This document shows positions 35,165 through 42,532 of a stretch of DNA of 48,814 nucleotides, one piece after another; the stretch's first letter is position 1, and every line of letters begins with the position of its first letter. The DNA is from Streptomyces sp. SA15. Its GTDB lineage: Bacteria > Actinomycetota > Actinomycetes > Streptomycetales > Streptomycetaceae. The translations under genes and the position numbers were made by a program. The DNA lies in assembly GCF_002291145.1 (NCBI RefSeq), contig NZ_NTGE01000059.1:1-48814 (forward strand), written 5' to 3'. A model generated the notes under the pieces. The model was given only the letters and a program-made list of their open reading frames with translations, had not been told where the DNA came from and searched no databases.

Positions 35165-35418
35165 GGAAGCACCGCTTGGCGGAGCCGTGCCGGTCTCCAT
35201 CGGCGCTGGCCAGGCCGCGGTCGCTCGTTGCAACGCCAGGACGGTTGCGGCACCGACAAGGAGCCCTGGGCCGCAGGAGCTCGGCAGTCGCCGATTCCTA
35301 TGCCTCGTCCACAGCGTGTGGACATCTAACTGGCTGTTCGCTATCCGCTCGCGTGGTCGGCGGGGTACGAACAGCATGCTGATTCGGGTGAGTTGGCCGG
35401 GCGGCAGGCATGGAAGAA

Positions 35419-35469
35419 GGGCCTCTTGGTAGCTCGCGGTTGTCGAGTCCAGCGAGAAGCAAGAGGCCC
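35419..35469. repeat. Inverted repeat at the left end of an IS5-type remnant
   Basis: GGGCCTCTTG (35419-35428) and CAAGAGGCCC (35460-35469) are perfect 10-bp complements around a 31-nt spacer, directly upstream of the transposase start at 35472. It fits the sub-terminal structure of the IS end. Its outer boundary was not found. Confidence 0.5.
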
Positions 35470-35471
35470 TG

Positions 35472-35749
35472 TTGTCGAAGTGTCGCGTGGTCAGCGTTGC
35501 CGGGTCCAGTCCGTCCACTCCTGGGTGTGACTGTCTCGCCCACAGGTTCGGGAACGCGGCCGACCGGCCGGATCGCCGGCCCCGATACGGCTCGGATATG
35601 AGCGATGCCGAGTGGTTCCTGGTGCGGGATCTGCTGCCGGTTCCGGGTTGGCTGGCGGGCCGGGGCGGCCGTCCGGAGGGCTACTGCCACCGGCAGATGA
35701 TCGACGCAGTGCGTTACGTCGTCGACAACGGCATCAAGTGGCAAGTTAT
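35472..35749 (+). pseudogene. IS5-family transposase, N-terminal remnant
   Basis: A TTG (35472) starts LSKCRVVSVAGSSPSTPGCD and continues RRPRYGSDMSDAEWFLVRDL, LPVPGWLAGRGGRPEGYCHR, QMIDAVRYVVDNGIKWQ, the N-terminal DUF4096-type domain of IS5-family transposases. Homology stops at about 35749, where the next word should be 'RxMP'; the sequence then meets the 3' end of the integrase remnant. Only ~90 of ~280 residues are left, with no catalytic residues. Confidence 0.82.
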
Positions 35750-35769
35750 TGAGGATCGGGGCAGGAGCT

Positions 35770-37020
35770 TTACCTTTCGGTGAGTTGGGTGAGAGGGATG
35801 AAGCTCTTGGTGGTGCCGAGCTCTTTGGGGGTAGGGCCAGCCGGAGTTGGGATGTCGCTGAGCCGTTCCGCTAGGGCGGCGACCGCCTCGCGGTCGCCTT
35901 CGAGGGCTTCGCGCTCGTCATCGGTGAGGTTGAGTTCGAGCATTTCGTCGATGCCGTCCTTGACGGCCAGGAGCTGGCCTCGGCTGGAGGTCTTGGGGAC
36001 GTAGAACGGGCAGCGTGCGCAGGCCAGCCGGTGGGGGCACTTGGCGAAGAAGTCGTAAGAGCAGTAGCCCTCACCCAGGTCGTAGTACTTCCACGGCTGC
36101 TCGCCGCTGGCGGCAGCGCCCGTGAGGATGGATTCACGGTCGATGAGGACCTGGATGGTGCGGACGTTCCGGGCGAGGTAGTCGGCCTTCTTGTAAGCCG
36201 CTGAGAGCGTCCGCTGGAGGATCTTGGCGTAGTAGCGGGTGCTGGACGGATGCTTGTGTCCCAGCCATTGCTGCAGGTCAGCCAGGGACAAGGGGTCTTT
36301 GGCGTTCAGCAGTTGGGTGGCGATCGTGGCGCGAGCCCGATGGCTTGTGAGTGCACCGCGGGAGTCGGACTCGGGGATGCCGGCCTTCGCACAGAGAATC
36401 GGGATGAGCTTGTCATTGAGGTAGGCGGGGCCGACGAGCTGGGCTCGGTAGCAGAACAGATGTTGGCGCCGCTGTCCGGTCTTGCGATCGGTAATGTCCG
36501 GCTGAGCAGGGCGAACGCCCTTCCAGGCATCGATGAGCTCACCAACGATGGGGTCGACTGGCTTGGAGAACGCTGCCGTCGTCTTGTTCGCCGGAATGTG
36601 CAACAGGCAGACGCGGTAGGTCTCGCCGCTGTCGGGGTCGGTGGCCTGGTCCCAGCGGACGCATTCGAGTTCGAGTCGACGGATTTCGTCCATCCGTAGA
36701 CCGCCGAACAACCACACCCCGACCAGGGCACGGATCATTTCGATCGGGTAGTAGTTCGCGTGCCATCCGGCAGCCTTCGCACGCGGTGTCCCGTATGCGC
36801 GCAAGTCGTCGGTGGTCAGCGTCAGCCCGGCGGCCATCAGCTTGGCCCAGGCGGCATCGTCGATGATCCGGGGGTCTGGGTCGCGGCCGGCCCGGACCGA
36901 CAGCGGTAAGGCGAGAACGCGGCGGGGATCGAACCTCGGGGTAATCCATTCCCATTCGATCAGGTCGCAGAAGAAGCTGCGTATGGTGTCAACCCGTCCG
37001 GCCTTCCCGCTGGCGCTTAA
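35770..37020 (-). pseudogene. Tyrosine recombinase, N-terminus cut off by an IS element
   Basis: The minus frame is open from the IS boundary at about 37020 (SASGKAGRVDTIRSFFCDLI, EWEWITPRFDPRRVLALPL) to a TAA at 35770, about 416 codons. Visible: catalytic Arg in WLFGGLRMDEIRRLELECV, the Lys strand RVCLLHIPANKTTAAFSKPV, box II LTSHRARATIATQLL (H-x-R-A-R variant), LQQWLGHKHPSSTRYYAKI with the His and a Tyr nucleophile in SSTRYY. A C-terminal Cys cluster (KCPHRLACARCPFYVPK) suggests a zinc-binding knuckle. An internal ATG at 36837 could start a 355-residue product that keeps the catalytic domain but lacks the DNA-binding N-terminus. The missing part is not found beyond the IS. Confidence 0.82.
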
Positions 37021-37021
37021 A

Positions 37022-37939
37022 GACTCCTAACAAAATGAGCTGCGGTAGACCGTGGAATCACAGGTCGTCAGCTGGTGTTGTGGCCCCTGACTGGTGCGCT
37101 TGGGGGTGCTGGGGTTGGTACAGCGGAGGCCGTGGGAGGTCGAGGACGGGCTGTGGGAGCGGATCGCCGGGCTGCTCCCTCCCGTCGAGTGGCGGTCCAG
37201 GAATCCGGGGCGCAGGCGGCTGGATGACAGGCGGGTACTGAGCGGGATCCTGTTCGTCCTCTACACGGGGATCCCCTGGGAGTTCCTGCCCCTGGAGCTG
37301 GGTTACGGCTCGGGGATGACCTGCTGGCGCAGGCTGCGGGACTGGCACGAGGCCGGGGTGTGGCAGGCCCTGCACGAGTTGCTGCTCGCAGAGCTGCGCG
37401 CCGCCAACCTGCTGGACCTCTCCCGGGCCGCGGTCGACGGCTCGCACTTGCGGGCGATGAAGGGCGGCGCGAGGACGGGACCCTCCCCGGTGGACCGGGG
37501 CAGGACCGGCAGCAAGCATCACGTGATCGTCGAAGCGCACGGCATCCCGCTCGCGGCCACGCTGACCGGCGGGAACCGCCACGACGTCACCCAGCTCATG
37601 CCGCTCGTCCGCGCCGTGCCCGCGGTCAAGGGCAAGCGCGGCCGCCCCCGCCAGCGTCCCGGCACGCTGTACGCCGACCGCGGCTACGACTACGACACCT
37701 ACCGCCGCGACCTGCGCGATCTGGGCATCCGCCCCGTCATCGCCCGCCGCGGGACCGAGCACGGCTCCGGCCTGGGCGTCCATCGCTGGGTGGTCGAAGC
37801 AGCGTTCGCGCTCCTGCACTGGTTCCGCCGCCTACGCATCCGCTGGGAGATTCGCGACGACATTCACGAAGCCTTCCTCACTCTCGGCTGCGCCATCATC
37901 TGCTGGCGACGTCTGAAGACCTCATTTTATTGAGGATTC
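37022..37939 (+). mobile_element. Complete IS5-family insertion sequence
   Basis: The left end GACTCCTAACAAAATGAGCT (37022-37041) and the complement of the right end, GAATCCTCAATAAAATGAGG (37920-37939), are imperfect terminal inverted repeats with about 16 of 20 positions matching. They enclose one intact transposase gene. It replaces the 5' end of the integrase at 37020. No obvious target-site duplication was seen, so flanking DNA may have been rearranged after insertion. A lone left-end-like sequence lies at 39190-39213. Confidence 0.78.
37094..37933 (+). CDS. IS5-family transposase (intact)
   Basis: A 279-residue DDE transposase. N-terminal DUF4096-type domain: VEDGLWERIAGLLPPVEWRS, RRRLDDRRVLSGILFVLYTG IPWEFLPLE. 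First Asp in AAVDGSHLRAMKGG, second in GTLYADRGYDYDTYRRDL, Glu in RWVVEAAFALLHWFRRLRIR WEIRDDIHEAFL. All catalytic residues and both ends are present and uninterrupted. Start GTG 37094 is the first in frame; a later GTG at 37106 is possible. The stop lies inside the right terminal repeat region. Probably still active. Confidence 0.9.
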   Translation: MRLGVLGLVQRRPWEVEDGLWERIAGLLPPVEWRSRNPGRRRLDDRRVLSGILFVLYTGIPWEFLPLELGYGSGMTCWRRLRDWHEAGVWQALHELLLAELRAANLLDLSRAAVDGSHLRAMKGGARTGPSPVDRGRTGSKHHVIVEAHGIPLAATLTGGNRHDVTQLMPLVRAVPAVKGKRGRPRQRPGTLYADRGYDYDTYRRDLRDLGIRPVIARRGTEHGSGLGVHRWVVEAAFALLHWFRRLRIRWEIRDDIHEAFLTLGCAIICWRRLKTSFY

Positions 37940-38078
37940 ATGGGCTGAGGGATGGGTATGAGCGGGGTCTCCGTGCCACCGGTGCGTGATCTGTTACGGC
38001 TGAAGCTGCCGCTGCTCGATGAGGTTTGCACCGTCGCGTGGGGAGCATCACCGCCGGGAGGTGCCCGTCGCGAGAGGC

Positions 38079-38109
38079 TTGACCTCAAGTCAAGTAGAGG
38101 TCGCAGAGT
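38079..38109 (+). promoter_or_regulatory. MerR/SoxR-type promoter with 19-bp spacer
   Basis: TTGACC (38079-38084), a spacer of exactly 19 nt, then CAGAGT (38104-38109). The spacer carries an inverted repeat ACCTC (38082-38086) ... GAGGT (38097-38101) containing CAAGT, similar to the CCTCAAGTTAACTTGAGG box of SoxR. An overlong 19-bp spacer with a centred palindrome is the mark of MerR-family-activated promoters. It lies 37 nt upstream of the dehydrogenase start. Confidence 0.75.
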
Positions 38110-38145
38110 GGGTGTTCTCCTGCAGATCTACCGGAAGGAACGGTC

Positions 38146-39126
38146 ATGCGCGCCGTCGTGCTGCACGAGTTCGGATCCGCTGAGAACCTCCGTTATGAGA
38201 CTGTGCCCGATCCCGTACCGGGACCGGGCGAGGTCCGCGTCTTGGTGAGGGCCGCGGGAGTCCACCAGATCGAGACGGCGATGCGGGAAGGGCTGGAGAT
38301 CGGTCCGCCGCTTCCCGGACTTCCGGCGATCTTCGGGGGAGAGGTGGCCGGCGTCGTCGAGTCGGTCGGGCCAGACGTGGACGAGGTCTGGATTGGCGCC
38401 AAGGCGGTGACCGCGCACGGCAGGCCGGGGGGCTACGCCGAGCTCGCCGTCGCCGACGTCTCGTCCCTGCACCGGATTCCGGCCGGACTGGGGTACGAGG
38501 CCGCCGTCACTATGGTCGTCACCGGCACCACCACCATCGGCCTGCTCGACATCGCAGAGCTCACCTCCGGCGACGTGGTCCTGGTCACCTCCGCGGCCGG
38601 TGGCATCGGCCGTCTGGTCGTCCAGTTCGCCCGCCGCCTCGGCGCCACGGTCATCGGCGCGGCGGGCGGACCGGCCAAGACGGCGGCCGTGCGAGAGCTG
38701 GGAGCCGACATCGCTGTCGACTACAACCTGCCGGACTGGACGGGCACCGTCCGCGACGCCTTGGGCGGGCACGGCGTCACGGTCGTTCTGGACGGTGTCG
38801 AGGGCGACAAGGGGCGGGCCGCCTTCGGGCTGCTGGCCGAGGGCGGGCGCTACATCACCATCGGCGCGGCCTCACGGGAGGAGTTCCGCCCCGATGAGGC
38901 GGAACTGAAGGAGCGCGGCGTGAACTTCACCGACGCACTGGCCCTGCTGTTGGAGGGCCAGGACGCGCCCGCCGATGAGGCCCGCGCGCTCGCGGCGGCC
39001 GCCGACGGGAGTCTGGTGCCCGCCTTCCAGACCTTCCCCCTGTCGCAGGCCGCTGCGGCTCACGCCGCCTTGGAGGCGAGGGCGGCAACAGGCAAAGTCG
39101 CCCTCGTCCCCGACGCCCACTGGTGA
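38146..39126 (+). CDS. Zinc-type/quinone-oxidoreductase-like MDR dehydrogenase
   Basis: A 326-residue medium-chain dehydrogenase/reductase of the QOR (NADPH:quinone reductase) branch. ATG 38146 follows GGAAGGAA. N-terminal GroES-like fold: MRAVVLHEFGSAENLRYETV, PGPGEVRVLVRAAGVHQIET, IFGGEVAGVVESVGPDVDEV. The nucleotide-binding domain has LVTSAAGGIGRLVVQFARRL (AxxGxxG), and the C-terminus ends RAATGKVALVPD. The Cys ligands of structural zinc are absent, as in QOR enzymes. Control by a SoxR-like factor through the promoter just upstream would fit a role in quinone or redox-cycler stress; no merR/soxR gene lies in the window. Confidence 0.9.
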   Translation: MRAVVLHEFGSAENLRYETVPDPVPGPGEVRVLVRAAGVHQIETAMREGLEIGPPLPGLPAIFGGEVAGVVESVGPDVDEVWIGAKAVTAHGRPGGYAELAVADVSSLHRIPAGLGYEAAVTMVVTGTTTIGLLDIAELTSGDVVLVTSAAGGIGRLVVQFARRLGATVIGAAGGPAKTAAVRELGADIAVDYNLPDWTGTVRDALGGHGVTVVLDGVEGDKGRAAFGLLAEGGRYITIGAASREEFRPDEAELKERGVNFTDALALLLEGQDAPADEARALAAAADGSLVPAFQTFPLSQAAAAHAALEARAATGKVALVPDAHW

Positions 39127-39189
39127 GATACGGCCGGCGTTGGTCCAGCCGAAGCAGTGGTCTCATGAAGGTGCCAGACGACGTCGCCC

Positions 39190-39213
39190 GCCAGCCATTT
39201 TGTTAGGACCTGT
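39190..39213 (-). repeat. Solitary IS5-type terminal repeat
   Basis: CCATTTTGTTAGGACCTG; its complement CAGGTCCTAACAAAATGG matches the left end of the complete IS at 37022-37041 (CTCCTAACAAAATGAG core, about 14 of 16). About 60 bases towards 39130 (LAGDVVWHLHETTASAGP in the minus frame) may be IS DNA too. Remnant or one-ended copy between the dehydrogenase and the permease fragment. Confidence 0.55.
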
Positions 39214-39244
39214 AAGTCAAGGAAGGACATGTGGGACGTGACCG

Positions 39245-39547
39245 TCACCTTGTGCCACCGCCTGGCCGACGGCAGCAGCTCGTCGCAGCCCGCGGCCTCG
39301 ATGCGGCGGTACCCACCACCGAGACCTGAGCGCCTGCCAGCACCAACACCGCCGCCAGAAGCCCGATTACCAGCCCCCGCCGCGCGGCCTCGTCCCGGGC
39401 ATGCTCCAGCAAGATCGCGCCGGTACCGATCACCACGGTGGCGGCCGGCACCGCCACCACGGCCTCCGGCCAACCCCACGGCCGTACCACCGCACACGCC
39501 AGCACCAGCAGCGCGGCGGGTAGCACCTCGGCGAGCAACGTGTGCAG
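39245..39547 (-). pseudogene. ArsB/SLC13-type permease, N-terminal paralogous fragment
   Basis: Starting at a CTG (39545-39547; LHTLLAEVLPAALLVLACAV) or the TTG at 39538, it reads VVRPWGWPEAVVAVPAATVV, IGTGAILLEHARDEAARRGL, VIGLLAAVLVLA, colinear with the first ~65 residues of the intact permease at 46328-47584, then turns into unrelated sequence at about 39330. The leader is also shared (TGGAAGG 8-9 nt before the CTG). A truncated duplicate, 7 kb away and on the opposite strand. Confidence 0.82.
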
Positions 39548-39707
39548 AAGCGGTCCCTTCCAGCTCAGGAATCAATGCTTCATCGGACCAGACCAGCAGT
39601 ATGCCTGGACGTGGACGCCGAGTGAGGGCCGCGGGTGGCGAAGCACCGTCGTCGCACGCAGTCCCGGCAGAGGGTGATAGCCGTGGAGGACGCTCCTGAG
39701 GGGCGTC

Positions 39708-40421
39708 TCAGCGGCCGTAGCGCGACGAGCCGAGCGTCACCTGGTGACCGACGAGGCGGATCTCGATGCCGTCCGCGGTGGCACGCGCCGCCGTGAAGTC
39801 GACGCCCGCCGGGAGACTGACCCGCCAGACGGTACTGGCCCTGTCGGCACCGGGGACGGTCAGGGAGAGCTCCGTTCCCTGAGCCAGGAGCGTCCCCGTG
39901 GTGTTCAACGCCGTGCCACCGGCCGTGCCCGAGACCTTGACGCGTGCCGCCTGGCCGTTCGATCCCGGTGCCTGCGAGACCTGCAGCGGGCCGCCGCTGC
40001 CCGCGAGCCGGGTCACCACGCCGGACAGTTCCTTGTACGAGACTGTCAGGGTGCCGGTGGCCAGGTTCGCTTCGGCGCTGCGCGCTGTCAGCGACGTCAC
40101 CTTCACATCGCGCAGATCCAGGTGGAGACGGTCGATGTGCAGATAGCCGCCCTGCGTATTCGTCGTGGTGTCGATGTAGAACCCGCCTGCGGTCAGGGTC
40201 ACGTGCCCGAAGTCGCGGCCTGCCGCCTGGGTCAGGAACGGAAAGCCCTCGATCGCCACGTCCAGGTATCCGTCGGTGGTGTTGCCGTAGCCGTACTTCT
40301 CCTTCGCGAGCTGCGCGGCTTCGTCGTTCGCGTAGTGCACGGCTATGCGATCGACCGCTGTGAAGAGTACGGCGATCACCACGACCGCGATCACCAGGAC
40401 CTTCACCCATCGACGTTTCAC
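39708..40421 (-). CDS. LmeA-family (DUF2993) phospholipid-binding protein
   Basis: A 237-residue protein; GTG 40419-40421 with GAGGGGAT upstream starts VKRRWVKVLVIAVVVIAVLF, a single N-terminal membrane anchor or uncleaved signal. The exported part shows AVHYANDEAAQLAKEKYGYG, YLDVAIEGFPFLTQAAGRDF, the DUF2993 core 'VxIxGFPFLTQ', then LHLDLRDVKVTSLTARSAEA NLATGTLTVSYKELS. In mycobacteria LmeA is a periplasmic phosphoinositide-binding protein needed for lipomannan elongation; in Streptomyces the role is not known. First gene of a minus-strand group of envelope genes with LAETG and DUF1906 proteins, but spacing of 80-150 nt suggests separate transcripts. Confidence 0.85.
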   Translation of the reverse strand: MKRRWVKVLVIAVVVIAVLFTAVDRIAVHYANDEAAQLAKEKYGYGNTTDGYLDVAIEGFPFLTQAAGRDFGHVTLTAGGFYIDTTTNTQGGYLHIDRLHLDLRDVKVTSLTARSAEANLATGTLTVSYKELSGVVTRLAGSGGPLQVSQAPGSNGQAARVKVSGTAGGTALNTTGTLLAQGTELSLTVPGADRASTVWRVSLPAGVDFTAARATADGIEIRLVGHQVTLGSSRYGR

Positions 40422-40502
40422 GCGGATCCCCTCATGTTGTTGCGTTGTAGCCACGGCCCGATGGGCCACCTCGTTGGCGTGTCCAGGTGAGACAGGAACC
40501 TG

Positions 40503-41213
40503 TCAGCGGGAACGGTGTGCCGGTCGGCGGCGGAGGGCGAGGATGATGCCGCCGCCGGCCACGATCAGCGCGGTGGCGGCGCCGGCGATCACGGTGGTGC
40601 CGGTGCCCCCGCCGGTCTCGGCCAGGTTGGTGCCCTTGCCTGCGGTCGATGCGGCGCTGCTCGCATCCGGCGCCGGGGTCGCGCTGCCGCTCTGCGCCGG
40701 GTTCGGCCCTGTGGTCGAGGCCGTGGAGGACGTCGGGGAGGGGTGCGCCGATGTCGACGAGGGCTGGCCGGAAGGGGCGGCCGGTGCCGAGGGGGAGCTG
40801 GTGGGCGCGCAGGTTTCGTCCGGTACGACGACCTGGGGCTGGATGTCGTCCTCGACCTGGTCGCCGGCCTTGACGTGGATCCGGAAGGTTTCCCCGGCGT
40901 ACCAGTCCAGGGGGATCAGGTCCACGGTGGCGCCTTGCGCGGTCGGGTGCTCGATCGTCTTGGTGTCGACGAGCCGTTCGCCGCCGGGCATGCTCAGCTG
41001 CACGTACAGGCTGACGGTGGCCGGGGTGCCGGAGGCGTCCTTGTCGGTGACGCGGATGACTCCGTGGCCGCCCGTGTCGCACACGGCCGCTGCCGAGAAG
41101 TCACCGATGCTGCACGCGAGCGCGGTGTGGGCGGCACCGAGGGCGAGTGCGGCCGCGGCGGCCGACGTGCCGATGACGCGGGCTGCTCTGGCGGTGTGCT
41201 GGGAAAGGGGCAT
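40503..41213 (-). CDS. Secreted surface protein with LAETG sorting signal
   Basis: A 236-residue exported protein. ATG 41213 has AAGGACAG upstream. Signal peptide MPLSQHTARAARVIGTSAAA... cleaving near TALA-CS. A beta-rich domain of about 110 residues follows with three Cys (ACSIGDFSAAAVCDTGGHGV; DETCAPTSS), then a Ser/Thr/Pro-rich wall-spanning stretch (SSPSAPAAPSGQPSSTSAHP). The C-terminus has LAETGGGTGTTVIAGAATAL, a hydrophobic span and RRRPAHRSR, a class E sortase signal. It is therefore expected to be covalently attached to peptidoglycan. No sortase gene lies nearby. Ligand unknown. Confidence 0.88.
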   Translation of the reverse strand: MPLSQHTARAARVIGTSAAAAALALGAAHTALACSIGDFSAAAVCDTGGHGVIRVTDKDASGTPATVSLYVQLSMPGGERLVDTKTIEHPTAQGATVDLIPLDWYAGETFRIHVKAGDQVEDDIQPQVVVPDETCAPTSSPSAPAAPSGQPSSTSAHPSPTSSTASTTGPNPAQSGSATPAPDASSAASTAGKGTNLAETGGGTGTTVIAGAATALIVAGGGIILALRRRPAHRSR

Positions 41214-41362
41214 GGTCTGTCCTTCGTGGGTCGACGGTCTGGCGCTGCCAAGGCTCCGGAAGCGGTCCGGGCGGACGAGAGCAGGCCGGAGCGGCAATGG
41301 GCTCGGATACGAGGAGTGCGTGAGCGGTGAGAAGGCACCGCACGCAGCCGTGTGAAGGCGCT

Positions 41363-42190
41363 TCAGCCGGTGATCGCGACGGGCGCGTCCCAGGCGTCCC
41401 GGTCGACGGTGATGGTGTAACCGCCGCGGGTCTCCTTGCTGTTGACCATGTACTGGTGGCCGCGGCTGTGGTTGGTGAACTGGGTGGAGCCCCACGGCCA
41501 GTCCGCGGTGGTGGTGTACTGCTTGTCCCACAGTGCGTACCAGAGGTTGCCCGGCAGGTCCGTCTTGTTCGTGGCGGTGGCGATCGCCTTGGCGCTGGAG
41601 CTGCTGAAGCCGTAGAAGCCGGCGCGGTACATCTTGGCGCGCAGCGTCTTGGTGAAGGAGCGCACATACGTCAGAACGGCGTCATCGCACGCCTTGTTCG
41701 TGATGTCGTAGGGCTCCATGTCGAGGTAGATGGGGCTGCCGGCCTTCATGCCCAGTGCCGATGCCTTGGCCACCGCGTCGTCAGCGTCGCTCGCGCCGAG
41801 GGAGGCGGCGGTGGAGGCGGTGAGCTTCTCCGGGTTGGAACTGGTCTGGCAGGGCGGCTGGGCGCCGACGTAGATCGGGATCAGCTTCCAGCCGATCGCG
41901 CTGACCGACTTCACCCAGGAGGCGGTCAGGTTGGGCTGGGAGCAGCCGCGGTTCTTGCCGCCGATGTAGACCGCGGCGGCGCCGTAGAAGCCCGTGTGCC
42001 ACGCCTTCATCGCGTTCAGCGAGGGCGCCGTGCAGGTGTCGAACGCGTGGCCGGTGTACGTCCTCTGGGCGGGCCAGGTCGTGGCCGCCATCGAGGTCTG
42101 CGCCGCGATACCGGCACCCGCGACGACGGCGACACCCGCCGTCGCCCAGGCGGCGTAGCGGCGCTTCTTGGACAGCCGATGGCTGGACAT
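41363..42190 (-). CDS. Secreted DUF1906 (Rv2525c-like, GH25-related) protein
   Basis: A 275-residue exported protein. It starts MSSHRLSKKRRYAAWATAGV (ATG 42190, GGGGTGGGG upstream; a GTG 6 nt earlier is possible), signal core AVVAGAGIAAQTSMA. Mature part: TWPAQRTYTGHAFDTCTAPS, MKAWHTGFYGAAAVYIGGKN, WVKSVSAIGWKLIPIYVGAQ, AVAKASALGMKAGSPIYLDM EPYD, AGFYGFSSSSAKAIAT and TVDRDAWDAPVAI. The FD...YxGG...IPIYVG...YxDxE order is the TIM barrel of DUF1906/Rv2525c, related to GH25 muramidases, with acid residues at the strand ends. Probably acts on cell-wall glycan. A broken paralogue lies at 25910-26417. Confidence 0.9.
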   Translation of the reverse strand: MSSHRLSKKRRYAAWATAGVAVVAGAGIAAQTSMAATTWPAQRTYTGHAFDTCTAPSLNAMKAWHTGFYGAAAVYIGGKNRGCSQPNLTASWVKSVSAIGWKLIPIYVGAQPPCQTSSNPEKLTASTAASLGASDADDAVAKASALGMKAGSPIYLDMEPYDITNKACDDAVLTYVRSFTKTLRAKMYRAGFYGFSSSSAKAIATATNKTDLPGNLWYALWDKQYTTTADWPWGSTQFTNHSRGHQYMVNSKETRGGYTITVDRDAWDAPVAITG

Positions 42191-42532
42191 CCCCACCCCA
42201 ATTCGCGATCACGGCATACGGCACCCGGACGGCGCACCGGCCGAGGACGATGTGTGCTCCGACACGGCAAGACCGACGCACTGACGCACCCAGCCGTCGC
42301 CGCCCCGCCCCGCATGGTGCGGCACGGTTCTTCCGGCATCCCGGGCGTCCGGAGCGGATCGCACAGTAATCGGCATCGCCCCCGTGATCGGGAAACCCCG
42401 TCCCTTGATCGCCACAAGATTCCCTCAAGGCACGGCAAATCTTTGAAATGGGCAGGTGCTTTGACCAGGCATTGAGTGATTGGAGATCAGTTCGTAGCCA
42501 GTGGCATATGGAGCGTACATACGATCAGGCAC
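42191..42532. promoter_or_regulatory. Divergent intergenic region between DUF1906 and PBP genes
   Basis: 342 bp without a gene. Towards the penicillin-binding protein gene, TTGACC (42461-42466), a 17-nt spacer and AGATCA (42484-42489) form a possible promoter. On the other side the leader of the DUF1906 gene (CCGTATGCCGTGATC...) is shared with its paralogue. No palindrome stood out. Confidence 0.35.
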
